Under the pieces are notes generated by a model. That model was not told where the DNA came from, ran no database searches, and saw only the letters and a program-made list of their open reading frames with translations. A stretch of 39,718 nt of DNA. Source: a virus. The position numbers were made by a program, and so were the translations under genes. The stretch lies in IMG/VR virus record IMGVR_UViG_3300032323_003026, positions 1 to 39,718 of that record; one strand, written 5' to 3'. Positions 14,077 to 20,699 of this stretch are shown here, in pieces (the first letter of the stretch is position 1; every line of letters starts with the position of its first letter).

Positions 14077-14834
14077 TTTCTCTCAATGTCGTTTTCAATG
14101 CAGGCATCACCGAATTGAATTTCAATCAACTTCAACGGTTCTGTGGTTTCATTGCACAGCATATGCCATTGGTTGCGATCAATCCAAACATATTCGTGCC
14201 GTCGGAAACAACCTAGATGTTCGTGATCAGTACTGGAATCCAAGGTATACACTGTGGCTTCACCTTCGGCCACAAACCAAAACTCTGCACGTTGATCATG
14301 ACGTTGCATGCTCAAGCAAGTCTTGGGCATCACAGTGAGTTCTTTGAGTTTGGTATGGTCTCCCACTTCGTGAAGCACACGATAGTAACCCCAAGCTCGG
14401 TCAGTCTTAGGAGCTTTCCATTCTTCCAAGATCCAGCTGCTGCTGTTTTTTTTGTCTTCGCCGCCCACACCAAACACAAATTCTATGTTGGGATCTTCAA
14501 CATCCATTTCGGGAATGTTTTTTGCTGTGCGATCGCCACCGTTGGCAAATATCAGCGTGGCAGTGGGCCAGTGTGCTCTGACCTGTTGTATAAAATGCTT
14601 GGCCGACCCGTCGCTATCATCAAAGGTGTACACTTCGTCTACCATGCTGAGATTGTTGATCACAGCCAAGCGCTCATTCCAGGGCATGAATGCACGGCCT
14701 TTCTTTCTAGCCAGCCATTCATCGCTGTTGAGCCCCACTATGAGTTGATCGCCTAAATTGCGAGCTGCTTTGAAGTACGCAATGTGTCCTGAATGCACAG
14801 GATCAAAACCGCCGGTGACAAGTACAATGTTCAT
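14073..14834 (-). CDS. Nucleotidyltransferase-cupin fusion
   Basis: This is a 253-residue bifunctional protein. Residues 1-125 are a cytidylyltransferase-like domain with GGFDPVHSGH at 8-17 (the HxGH nucleotide-binding motif) and GGDR near 99. Such domains make CDP- or ADP-activated sugars or polyols. Residues about 145-245 are a cupin of the mannose-6-phosphate isomerase type, with metal-ligand-like H179 and E184 in QRHDQRAEFW and H224. The fusion suggests that one protein isomerises and activates a sugar for the neighbouring transferases. It has an exact TATAAATA late element five bases from the ATG and heads the string of five minus-strand glycan genes. Confidence 0.88.
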   Translation of the reverse strand: MNIVLVTGGFDPVHSGHIAYFKAARNLGDQLIVGLNSDEWLARKKGRAFMPWNERLAVINNLSMVDEVYTFDDSDGSAKHFIQQVRAHWPTATLIFANGGDRTAKNIPEMDVEDPNIEFVFGVGGEDKKNSSSWILEEWKAPKTDRAWGYYRVLHEVGDHTKLKELTVMPKTCLSMQRHDQRAEFWFVAEGEATVYTLDSSTDHEHLGCFRRHEYVWIDRNQWHMLCNETTEPLKLIEIQFGDACIENDIERK

Positions 14835-14839
14835 GCAGA

Positions 14840-14847
14840 TATTTATA
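14840..14847 (-). promoter_or_regulatory. Late promoter TATAAATA
   Basis: Exact T4 late element on the minus strand, five bases before the ATG of the nucleotidyltransferase-cupin gene. Only 12 bases away a plus-strand element (14860-14867) serves the divergent methyltransferase gene. Confidence 0.7.
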
Positions 14848-14859
14848 GGCTAACATTAG

Positions 14860-14867
14860 GGTAAATA
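14860..14867 (+). promoter_or_regulatory. Late-type promoter element GGTAAATA
   Basis: GGTAAATA on the plus strand, four bases before the methyltransferase ATG at 14872. The same variant occurs before the GT17 and tail-tube genes. Confidence 0.5.
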
Positions 14868-14871
14868 CAAA

Positions 14872-15441
14872 ATGAACCATTTTTATCAAGACATCCAAGG
14901 ATTTATGAGTCACAAAAACACAGTGATGCTAGACATTGTGTTGGATCGATTCCCGGTTGGCGGCCACTGGGTCGAGCTGGGAGCATGGACAGGAAAAAGC
15001 ACAGCCTATTGTGTGGTGGAACTGTGGCGTAGACAAAAATTAAACAAATTCTACTGTGTGGATACCTGGGACGGCGGTATCGAACTGATTGATCAAGACA
15101 TTGTAAAATCGCAAAGTCTTGAACAGGTTTTTCGAAACAATGTGGCTCCTATCATTGATCTAATTGAGCCTATCAAAAGTTTGAGTTGGGACGCAGCGGC
15201 CAGATTCAGTGACAGGTCTGTGGATTTTTGCTACGTGGATGCTGGGCACACCTATGAATGTGTGATTCAAGATTTACGGGCATGGTGGCCCAAGATCAAG
15301 CCAGGTGGTCAATTTGGCGGTGATGATTACACCAAAGGCCACCCTGGAGTGCAACAAGCTGTGCACGAATTTTTTGAAGCACTCAACATTAAGGTGTGCA
15401 GAGCTGGTCGGTGTTGGTTGGTAGACAAACCTAATTTTTGA
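14872..15441 (+). CDS. Class I SAM methyltransferase (Methyltransf_24 type)
   Basis: This is a 189-residue methyltransferase. Motif I is VELGAWTGKS at residues 34-43, the acidic strand-2 end is YCVDTWDG near 60-66, and DFCYVDAGHTYECV near 119-132 with the later KPGGQFGGDDYTKGHPGV is the pattern of the Methyltransf_24 family seen in sugar and cephalosporin-hydroxylase-like enzymes. It is read from the plus strand, divergent from the nucleotidyltransferase-cupin gene 37 bases away. It ends 38 bases before the convergent uvsY stop; no terminator is visible between them. Likely modifies a sugar or glycan terminus. Confidence 0.88.
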   Translation: MNHFYQDIQGFMSHKNTVMLDIVLDRFPVGGHWVELGAWTGKSTAYCVVELWRRQKLNKFYCVDTWDGGIELIDQDIVKSQSLEQVFRNNVAPIIDLIEPIKSLSWDAAARFSDRSVDFCYVDAGHTYECVIQDLRAWWPKIKPGGQFGGDDYTKGHPGVQQAVHEFFEALNIKVCRAGRCWLVDKPNF

Positions 15442-15479
15442 CCGCGCAGTTTGGCAACTTCAATATCTTCAGGTCCTAG

Positions 15480-15932
15480 TTACACCGTAATATCTTCCAT
15501 GCCCGCTGTGCGCAGTCGCACAATGTGACCCATTTGCCACTGTTTGGTATCAAGACCTTTCATGATGCCTAGCCAGCGATTGCGCAAATAAGCCACTTCG
15601 TTCACAATGGTTTCGTAGTCAATGACTTCGTCCTCGCCGTCAACGTACTTTTCGGCGTCTCGCGAAGTCAAGGCACGAGCATAACCTTCAAGGTACTTCT
15701 GAAAGTGCTTGCGTCTGATCTTGCGCAGTTGAATGTTGAGATAGTTCAATACTGCTTCAATCTCTTGCAGTTGATTGTATCTAAACTCAGTGATGCCAGG
15801 CAGTGCTGTGATATTTTTTTCTACCAACCCACTGATGCGGCAATCTTTTTTGGCTTCTTCTAGCTCACGTTCGTAGTGTGCAATGAAATCAGGAATAGCA
15901 CCAATGTTGGCAACTACTCTACTGTACCACAT
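15480..15932 (-). CDS. uvsY: UvsY recombination mediator
   Basis: This is a 150-residue protein matching UvsY, which loads the UvsX recombinase onto gp32-coated single-stranded DNA. The protein is largely helical and charged. The characteristic middle region RKHFQKYLEGYARALTSRD and the segment VDGEDEVIDYETIVNEV are typical of UvsY in environmental T4-like phages, as is the C-terminal LDTKQWQMGHIVRL. T4 UvsY is 137 aa. It is the last gene of the gp32-uvsX operon, and its ATG overlaps the preceding stop as TGATG. Identification is by sequence pattern and operon position together. Confidence 0.85.
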   Translation of the reverse strand: MWYSRVVANIGAIPDFIAHYERELEEAKKDCRISGLVEKNITALPGITEFRYNQLQEIEAVLNYLNIQLRKIRRKHFQKYLEGYARALTSRDAEKYVDGEDEVIDYETIVNEVAYLRNRWLGIMKGLDTKQWQMGHIVRLRTAGMEDITV

Positions 15933-16189
15933 CAGTTTTCCCAGTCGTTGTAATCTTCTTCCTCGGCTTCTTCTTCGTCTTCGTCAGAATAGTCACGGTC
16001 GTTGTCTAGGTAAGATGTTAGAGCACGTTTGATGTCACTGTCACTTTTGAATGCATCTGTGATTTCGTCTACGTCAATATCATGATCGATCATGATATTG
16101 ACCATTTGTAATGCAGCATCGCCACGATCTACAACGTTGATATAACGTTTCAACTCACCCCAAATTTCAGCTCCAATTAATGCACTCAT
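15932..16189 (-). CDS. Small acidic protein between uvsX and uvsY
   Basis: This is an 85-residue protein. Residues 1-60 form a helical domain (IWGELKRYINVVDRGDAALQM and later EITDAFKSDSDIKRAL), and the last 20 residues are extremely acidic (DEDEEEAEEED). Its start overlaps the uvsX stop as ATGA and its stop overlaps the uvsY start. The acidic tail is like those of single-stranded-DNA-binding and recombination partners, and the position between recombinase and mediator suggests it modulates UvsX filament assembly; that is inference. I cannot assign a family. Confidence 0.75.
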   Translation of the reverse strand: MSALIGAEIWGELKRYINVVDRGDAALQMVNIMIDHDIDVDEITDAFKSDSDIKRALTSYLDNDRDYSDEDEEEAEEEDYNDWEN

Positions 16190-17241
16190 TCTGCGTCCTC
16201 CTCAACTGTAGTTACCTCTTCCTTGCGTTTTCCAAATTCTGCCATCACAACATCCAAACAGCCGTTTTCATTTGACTCCCAGCCTTTGCGGAAGAATTTG
16301 ATAATTTCTCCATCCAATGTAGTATAAGCAAGACGATTGCCGTCCTTCTTGAGAAAGCCTTTTTTCTCTGCCAAGTCTGTTAGGCCTGAGTAAGGGTTCA
16401 TGCCTGTCTCATAGGGAATCTTGACCTGTACACCTTCAAAGGGTTTGGCATAGCGAGTTTTCATGACCTTGCAGGCACTGCGAATACCCATGACTTCTGA
16501 AATCTTGTTGCCGTCCTCATCCTCTTTGAGCTTGAGTTTTTTCATAGCCACCACAATAGAGCTGGCGTAAATGAAACCTTGACCGCCAGAGATTTTATCA
16601 TCGGGGTCAAACATATCCTGGCTGGCGTAAGTGTGATTGGTACAAACCAAACCCACGTTGTATGAACCAAACATGTTCACACAGTTACGCACCAAGGCAG
16701 TGAGAGCTTTGGGTTTACGTCCTAGATCACCCTTCATTTCGCCTGCGTCAAACTGATTCACATCAGTAGGCGTCAACAACATGCCCAGTGAGTCAATCAC
16801 AAACATGACTTTGGGACGCTCGCCTTCGGCTAGAGCCTTGTAGTCACTCATGAATGTTGAAATGGTCTTGGCCACATCGTCAATCATGGCCATGCTCAAC
16901 TTCAGCAATTTGCTTTCGCTGGTATCCACACCCAAGGCCTTGAGCCAGTCTTCATCCAAGGCGTTTTCACTGTCAATCAGCACCACAAAGATGCCTTGCT
17001 CTTGAGCGTTTTTAATAATATTGCCAGAGCAGATATAGCTTTTGCCAGCACCTGATTCTCCGGCAAACACAGTGACCTTGCCCAAGGGAATGCCACGATT
17101 GAAGTCGCCCGAGATCAGGTAGTTCAAGGCATAGTTGCCTGTGGAGACCCAGTCAGTGGGATCGTTGAAACCGATGGAGAGTCCATCGATTGATTTGGTT
17201 ATTTCTTTACGGAATTTTGAAACGTCAAAAGGTTTTCCCAT
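16186..17241 (-). CDS. uvsX: UvsX RecA-like recombinase
   Basis: This is a 351-residue RecA/RAD51-family strand-exchange protein, central to recombination-dependent replication. Walker A is GESGAGKS at residues 61-68, Walker B is VMFVIDSLGML near 145-155, and the L2-type loop is represented by NHTYASQDMFDPDDKISGGQG near 200-220. The C-terminal acidic tail (EEVTTVEEDAE) is usual for UvsX. It follows gp32 in the same direction; a ribosome-binding-type AAAGG lies upstream of the ATG, and a perfect hairpin at 17262-17285 separates it from gp32 and may set their relative levels. Confidence 0.95.
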   Translation of the reverse strand: MGKPFDVSKFRKEITKSIDGLSIGFNDPTDWVSTGNYALNYLISGDFNRGIPLGKVTVFAGESGAGKSYICSGNIIKNAQEQGIFVVLIDSENALDEDWLKALGVDTSESKLLKLSMAMIDDVAKTISTFMSDYKALAEGERPKVMFVIDSLGMLLTPTDVNQFDAGEMKGDLGRKPKALTALVRNCVNMFGSYNVGLVCTNHTYASQDMFDPDDKISGGQGFIYASSIVVAMKKLKLKEDEDGNKISEVMGIRSACKVMKTRYAKPFEGVQVKIPYETGMNPYSGLTDLAEKKGFLKKDGNRLAYTTLDGEIIKFFRKGWESNENGCLDVVMAEFGKRKEEVTTVEEDAE

Positions 17242-17252
17242 ATTGTGCCTTT

Positions 17253-17285
17253 AAAATAGAAACACACAGGGTTGCCCCTGTGTGT
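17253..17285 (-). terminator. Hairpin terminator or attenuator between gp32 and uvsX
   Basis: Minus strand: a perfect ten-base-pair stem (arms 17285-17276 and 17271-17262, ACACACAGGG / CCCTGTGTGT) with a GCAA tetraloop, followed by a T-rich but interrupted tail (TTCTATTTT). It follows the gp32 stop codon by eight bases. The weak tail suggests partial termination or a 3-prime stabilising hairpin for the gp32 mRNA. Confidence 0.8.
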
Positions 17286-17293
17286 AATTTTGA

Positions 17294-18292
17294 TTACTGC
17301 TTGTTTTGTCTAGCACGAATCATGGCCAGGATGTCGGCTGCATTGCCTGACGGCTTGGCAGTAGTCACAGGCGCTGCGGCTGCTGGGGCCTCATCGGTGT
17401 CAAACGGTGGATCATCATCCTGGGCAGCAGAGGCTGCCTTGGCCACAGGCACTGCCTTGGCCACAGGTGCTGGTGCAGCATCTTCGCTGTCGCCACGACC
17501 TGGTGCTTGAACGCCAGCTGGACGGAAGTACTGACCCCAACGCTCAGTGTCATAGGGCTGGCCATCCACTGAAGCTTCAAACATTTCTTTGATCACACGA
17601 AGCTCAACGTCAGTGGGCTTCTTGGGCAAGAATGTTGAAAGGTCAAACAGGCCATGTTTTTCAATGGCTGCCTGTTCGGCTTCTGTGAGTGCACTCTCTT
17701 TGCGAGCCCACTTAGAGCTGTTGTAGTCAGCAAAGCCACCTTTGGATCCTTTGCTGATGCGGAAGTCCAGACCACGCAGGTAGTCGGTTGGCAATTCTTC
17801 CAGCTCAGGGTCCATCAGTGCACCCTTGATGGTGGTAAAGATCTGCGGCCCAATGATGAACCTGCGGATAGGATTGTCTGGAGTCTTGTCATCGGCCAAG
17901 GGATTCTCACGTACAAAACCCTGGAACACATAGCTGCGTTTCTTCCAGTATTTGCGACCCATGTCCTCAAGACTCTTGTCTTTGAACCAGGTACGAACTT
18001 CGGCCAAAATAGGGCAAGCATCGCCCCACATCTCCACGCAGGGCACTTGCACCATGACCTGTTTGGATTCCATTTCGCCTTTGATGCCAGCAAAGGGCAG
18101 GCGAATCATTGCACGTTCGACCCAGAAAAATGTGTTCTTTGAGTTACCATCTGGTAGGAAGCGAATTGAGGCGCTTTGGCCTTCTTCCATGTTCCAGTGT
18201 GGGTAAATGGAGTTGTCTCCACCGGTGGATTGCCCACCTTGTTTGTTTTCAGCTGCCTGTAAACGTGCTCGAATTTCTGCTAAAGATGCCAT
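17294..18292 (-). CDS. 32: gp32 single-stranded DNA-binding protein
   Basis: This is a 332-residue gp32 homologue that coats single-stranded DNA in replication and recombination. The N-terminal basic region is followed by the OB-fold core (NSIYPHWNMEEGQSASIRFL, then KNTFFWVERAMIRLPF, and KKRSYVFQGFVRENPL). The zinc-loop region reads VQVPCVEMWGDACPI, which retains only two cysteines, so the full T4 zinc site (His plus three Cys) is not evident. The C-terminal part (about 270-320) is Ala-rich and acidic (DDDPPFDTDEAPAAAAP), as expected for the protein-recruiting tail. The ribosome-binding site AAAGGAGA precedes the ATG. It is read from the promoter at 18393-18421 with a leader of about 94 bases containing three direct repeats. 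Confidence 0.92.
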   Translation of the reverse strand: MASLAEIRARLQAAENKQGGQSTGGDNSIYPHWNMEEGQSASIRFLPDGNSKNTFFWVERAMIRLPFAGIKGEMESKQVMVQVPCVEMWGDACPILAEVRTWFKDKSLEDMGRKYWKKRSYVFQGFVRENPLADDKTPDNPIRRFIIGPQIFTTIKGALMDPELEELPTDYLRGLDFRISKGSKGGFADYNSSKWARKESALTEAEQAAIEKHGLFDLSTFLPKKPTDVELRVIKEMFEASVDGQPYDTERWGQYFRPAGVQAPGRGDSEDAAPAPVAKAVPVAKAASAAQDDDPPFDTDEAPAAAAPVTTAKPSGNAADILAMIRARQNKQ

Positions 18293-18311
18293 AGTATTTT
18301 CTCCTTTAAAA

Positions 18312-18358
18312 GTTGCCTATGTTGTGTTGCCTATCTAACAATGTAGATTGAGTTGCCT
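18312..18358 (-). repeat. Three direct repeats in the gp32 leader
   Basis: The heptamer GTTGCCT (AGGCAAC in the transcript) occurs at 18312-18318, 18326-18332 and 18352-18358, inside the predicted 5-prime leader of gp32. Repeats like this in an untranslated leader could be a binding site for gp32 itself or another regulator. Confidence 0.6.
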
Positions 18359-18370
18359 GTGACACAGAAC

Positions 18371-18403
18371 AAAAAAGCGCATACACCTGTGTAGTATATG
18401 CGC
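18371..18403 (-). terminator. Rho-independent terminator after the 749-aa gene
   Basis: Minus strand: stem GCGCATA (18403-18397) / TATGCGC (18383-18377) with a 13-base loop, then six Ts (18376-18371). It follows the stop codon of the 749-aa gene at 18435 and ends the late transcript. The loop contains the -10 box of the gp32 promoter. Confidence 0.88.
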
Positions 18404-18421
18404 CTTTGCTCCGGGTGTCAA
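18393..18421 (-). promoter_or_regulatory. Strong sigma70 promoter of the gp32 operon
   Basis: TTGACA (18421-18416), a 17-nt spacer and TATACT (18398-18393) on the minus strand. The predicted start near 18386 lies inside the hairpin of the overlapping terminator, so gp32 transcripts would carry only its distal half and would not fold it. Confidence 0.88.
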
Positions 18422-18434
18422 ATTTATTTATGAC

Positions 18435-20684
18435 TTATTTGCCCAAAGCCAATTTTTTCATTCTAGCCAATGCATCGCTTTCGTAGTAGCTGCCAGTGAT
18501 GGCTGCATTGCGATTGATTGGGTCGTCCTCTTTTTCTGACAGTGGCATGTTGGCTGTGTTTGGACGAGTGGCACCTATGCCTTGGCTGGCTGCTTGAGTT
18601 GATCCTTTTACGATGGCCGCGGTGCTAGAACTGGGTATGGGCACATTTTGTTCACTCATGCCACACTCGGCCAGGCCATGTTCAGGACAGTATTCACCTT
18701 CTGTGGTCATGTTGCAGCTACCTTCGGCCACAGGTGCGTCAAAGCCACTCATGACTTCAAATGTGCTGATGTTGTCGGCTTCGGGCATGACCATTTCAGA
18801 GTTGTTTTCGTCGAGGCCCGGCCTGTCTTGATAGTGGTTGTAGGCAGTGGCCACATCACTAATAAAGTCTTCGTCATAAGAAATCAAATTACGAGCAGCT
18901 TTTGGTGTCATGCCAATGGCAATTAATTCATGGTACACTGCACTGTAAAAGTCGTCGTTGGATTTATCTGTTGCCATGCCTGGTTTTTCACGGGCCAAAA
19001 TCTTGGCCACTTTTTCATAGGTGTATTCAGAATTTTCGTGAATCCGACTTTCCTTCACAGGCACGCCAGCATGTCGAAGCATGGCATCGAGGTCTTCCGC
19101 CACACCTTGTGACCTGTCATAGTCAAGTTGTTGCTGTTTTTCTTTTTCAAAATTTCTAGCCGTTGCATATTTTACATCTTGTGGAGTTAATTTGCCTGTA
19201 GCTTGTTTTTCGCGTGCCTTATATCCCAATGGGTCAAAGGTTTGCCCGGGAAGTTGTCGCATACCTGCACGATCCAACGAAACTTTACCAGCTCTAGTGT
19301 CTCCTGGGCCTTCATACGAATCATCGTAGGCAAAAGTTTGTCCTTGATATTTGGGATCGCGCCATTTTGCAGCCTCCGCCACACCTTGCTGGCCTGGTGC
19401 TGTGTCTTGTGCCACATCAGCAGGTTCAGCTTCAGTGCTCTGAGGAGTTTGAATGCCCAGTTCGGCTAAGCGTGCTTGCACATCTGTGTCGTTCCAGATG
19501 TTGGCTCTGGGATCACGCTGAGCCAAGTCGGCCAAGATGTCAAACAGTTGATCGTCACCTATCACATCATACAACTGCTCAGTGGCATTGGTAGCATCTG
19601 GGCCCACAATCAGTTCACTGCTCATTAGGTTGTCTAGTTTTTTTTGCGCATCAGGTGTGTCTGGAAGAGCCCAGGTTCCTTCCATGATCTGGTTTGCCCA
19701 GTTTTCAAAAATTTGTGCTTCTTTCATAGCTCTTCCTCTTTGTTGTATTTTGGCCAGTGTGGGCAGTGCTGCTTCAATTCTGGCATCCAGTGTTTGTTCA
19801 ATGAACATGGTCTTGAGATCTTCTACTAAAGCAGATTGATCTGCAATGTCAGCTGGTGACCATGATTCAAAATACTGTTGGTAACCGCGACCAGTGCTGA
19901 GACTCTGTAAGTCATCGCGGAGTTGTGCATAGTATTGCTGTGCTGTTTCCACCAAGGCCTGTGTAACGCCTTCAAACACTCGCTGTTGGCTGGCTCTGTT
20001 GAATCTGCTGAGCACAGACATTTCTGACACAATTTCAGCAATGTGCTGCCCGCGAATGTCGTAAGGGCGACCACCTTGACGCACATGCTCCAGCATGGCT
20101 CGGCCGCCAGACAATTTAGCAAATGGTAGTCGAAAACGTTCGCCGTCGGCAGTTTCGATAAACAAACTTTCCACATAACGATAGCGTTTGTCGTCCTCGC
20201 CTATCATGCGATTGTGACGTATGACCAAACGAGCTTCTGTAGGCTCGCCCATGTAGCTGACTCTGCGATTGCCATAGTAGCCTTCAAACAGGCCTTCTTT
20301 TATGGCAGCCATACCAGCCATGGTGTGTTTGAGTTGATTGATATTTTTGGGACTAAATGTGGCCAAGCCATGTGACGTGGCAAAACGTGACATTTCTTCC
20401 AAGAATCCAGGATGACGTTCGCTGCCAAACCAATCCAGTTTGTCATTGGGATCGTCCATGGTTCGGCCAATGTTGTCCCCAAAAAACAATTGCAGGTCAT
20501 TGTCGTCGCCTAGAATAATGACCACTGTGCCGTAGTTTTTGCCTGAACTGGCTATCCAATCAAATGCAAATACCTTGGCGTCAGCTGGAGTGCTGTCCAT
20601 GCCTTTTTCGTCGGTATATTTGACATCAAAGTTTTTGGTAGCCAACAAATCGGCTAGATCTTGTGCGAGATTTTCACGTGCCAT
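18435..20684 (-). CDS. Large candidate internal head polyprotein, 749 aa
   Basis: This is a 749-residue late protein. Residues 1-320 are a globular, helix-rich region (for example YFESWSPADIADQSALVEDL). From about residue 400 the chain becomes a series of low-complexity, Gln/Ala/Asp-rich linkers separating short modules. VAE tripeptides in a similar setting recur (QGVAEAAKW, QGVAEDLDAM, APVAEGSCN) and resemble cleavage sites of the T4 prohead protease gp21, which cuts after a hydrophobic-x-Glu motif. A Cys-rich stretch near 680 (EYCPEHGLAECGMSE) is unusual. A late-type GATAAATA lies seven bases before the ATG; there is no Shine-Dalgarno sequence. I infer a virion protein, perhaps a processed head-internal protein. 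It ends at the terminator at 18371-18403. Confidence 0.8.
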   Translation of the reverse strand: MARENLAQDLADLLATKNFDVKYTDEKGMDSTPADAKVFAFDWIASSGKNYGTVVIILGDDNDLQLFFGDNIGRTMDDPNDKLDWFGSERHPGFLEEMSRFATSHGLATFSPKNINQLKHTMAGMAAIKEGLFEGYYGNRRVSYMGEPTEARLVIRHNRMIGEDDKRYRYVESLFIETADGERFRLPFAKLSGGRAMLEHVRQGGRPYDIRGQHIAEIVSEMSVLSRFNRASQQRVFEGVTQALVETAQQYYAQLRDDLQSLSTGRGYQQYFESWSPADIADQSALVEDLKTMFIEQTLDARIEAALPTLAKIQQRGRAMKEAQIFENWANQIMEGTWALPDTPDAQKKLDNLMSSELIVGPDATNATEQLYDVIGDDQLFDILADLAQRDPRANIWNDTDVQARLAELGIQTPQSTEAEPADVAQDTAPGQQGVAEAAKWRDPKYQGQTFAYDDSYEGPGDTRAGKVSLDRAGMRQLPGQTFDPLGYKAREKQATGKLTPQDVKYATARNFEKEKQQQLDYDRSQGVAEDLDAMLRHAGVPVKESRIHENSEYTYEKVAKILAREKPGMATDKSNDDFYSAVYHELIAIGMTPKAARNLISYDEDFISDVATAYNHYQDRPGLDENNSEMVMPEADNISTFEVMSGFDAPVAEGSCNMTTEGEYCPEHGLAECGMSEQNVPIPSSSTAAIVKGSTQAASQGIGATRPNTANMPLSEKEDDPINRNAAITGSYYESDALARMKKLALGK

Positions 20685-20691
20685 AGTGCAT

Positions 20692-20699
20692 TATTTATC
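20692..20699 (-). promoter_or_regulatory. Late-type promoter element GATAAATA
   Basis: GATAAATA on the minus strand, seven bases before the ATG of the 749-aa gene, between it and the gp17 stop codon. Matches the T4 late element in seven of eight bases. Confidence 0.6.
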
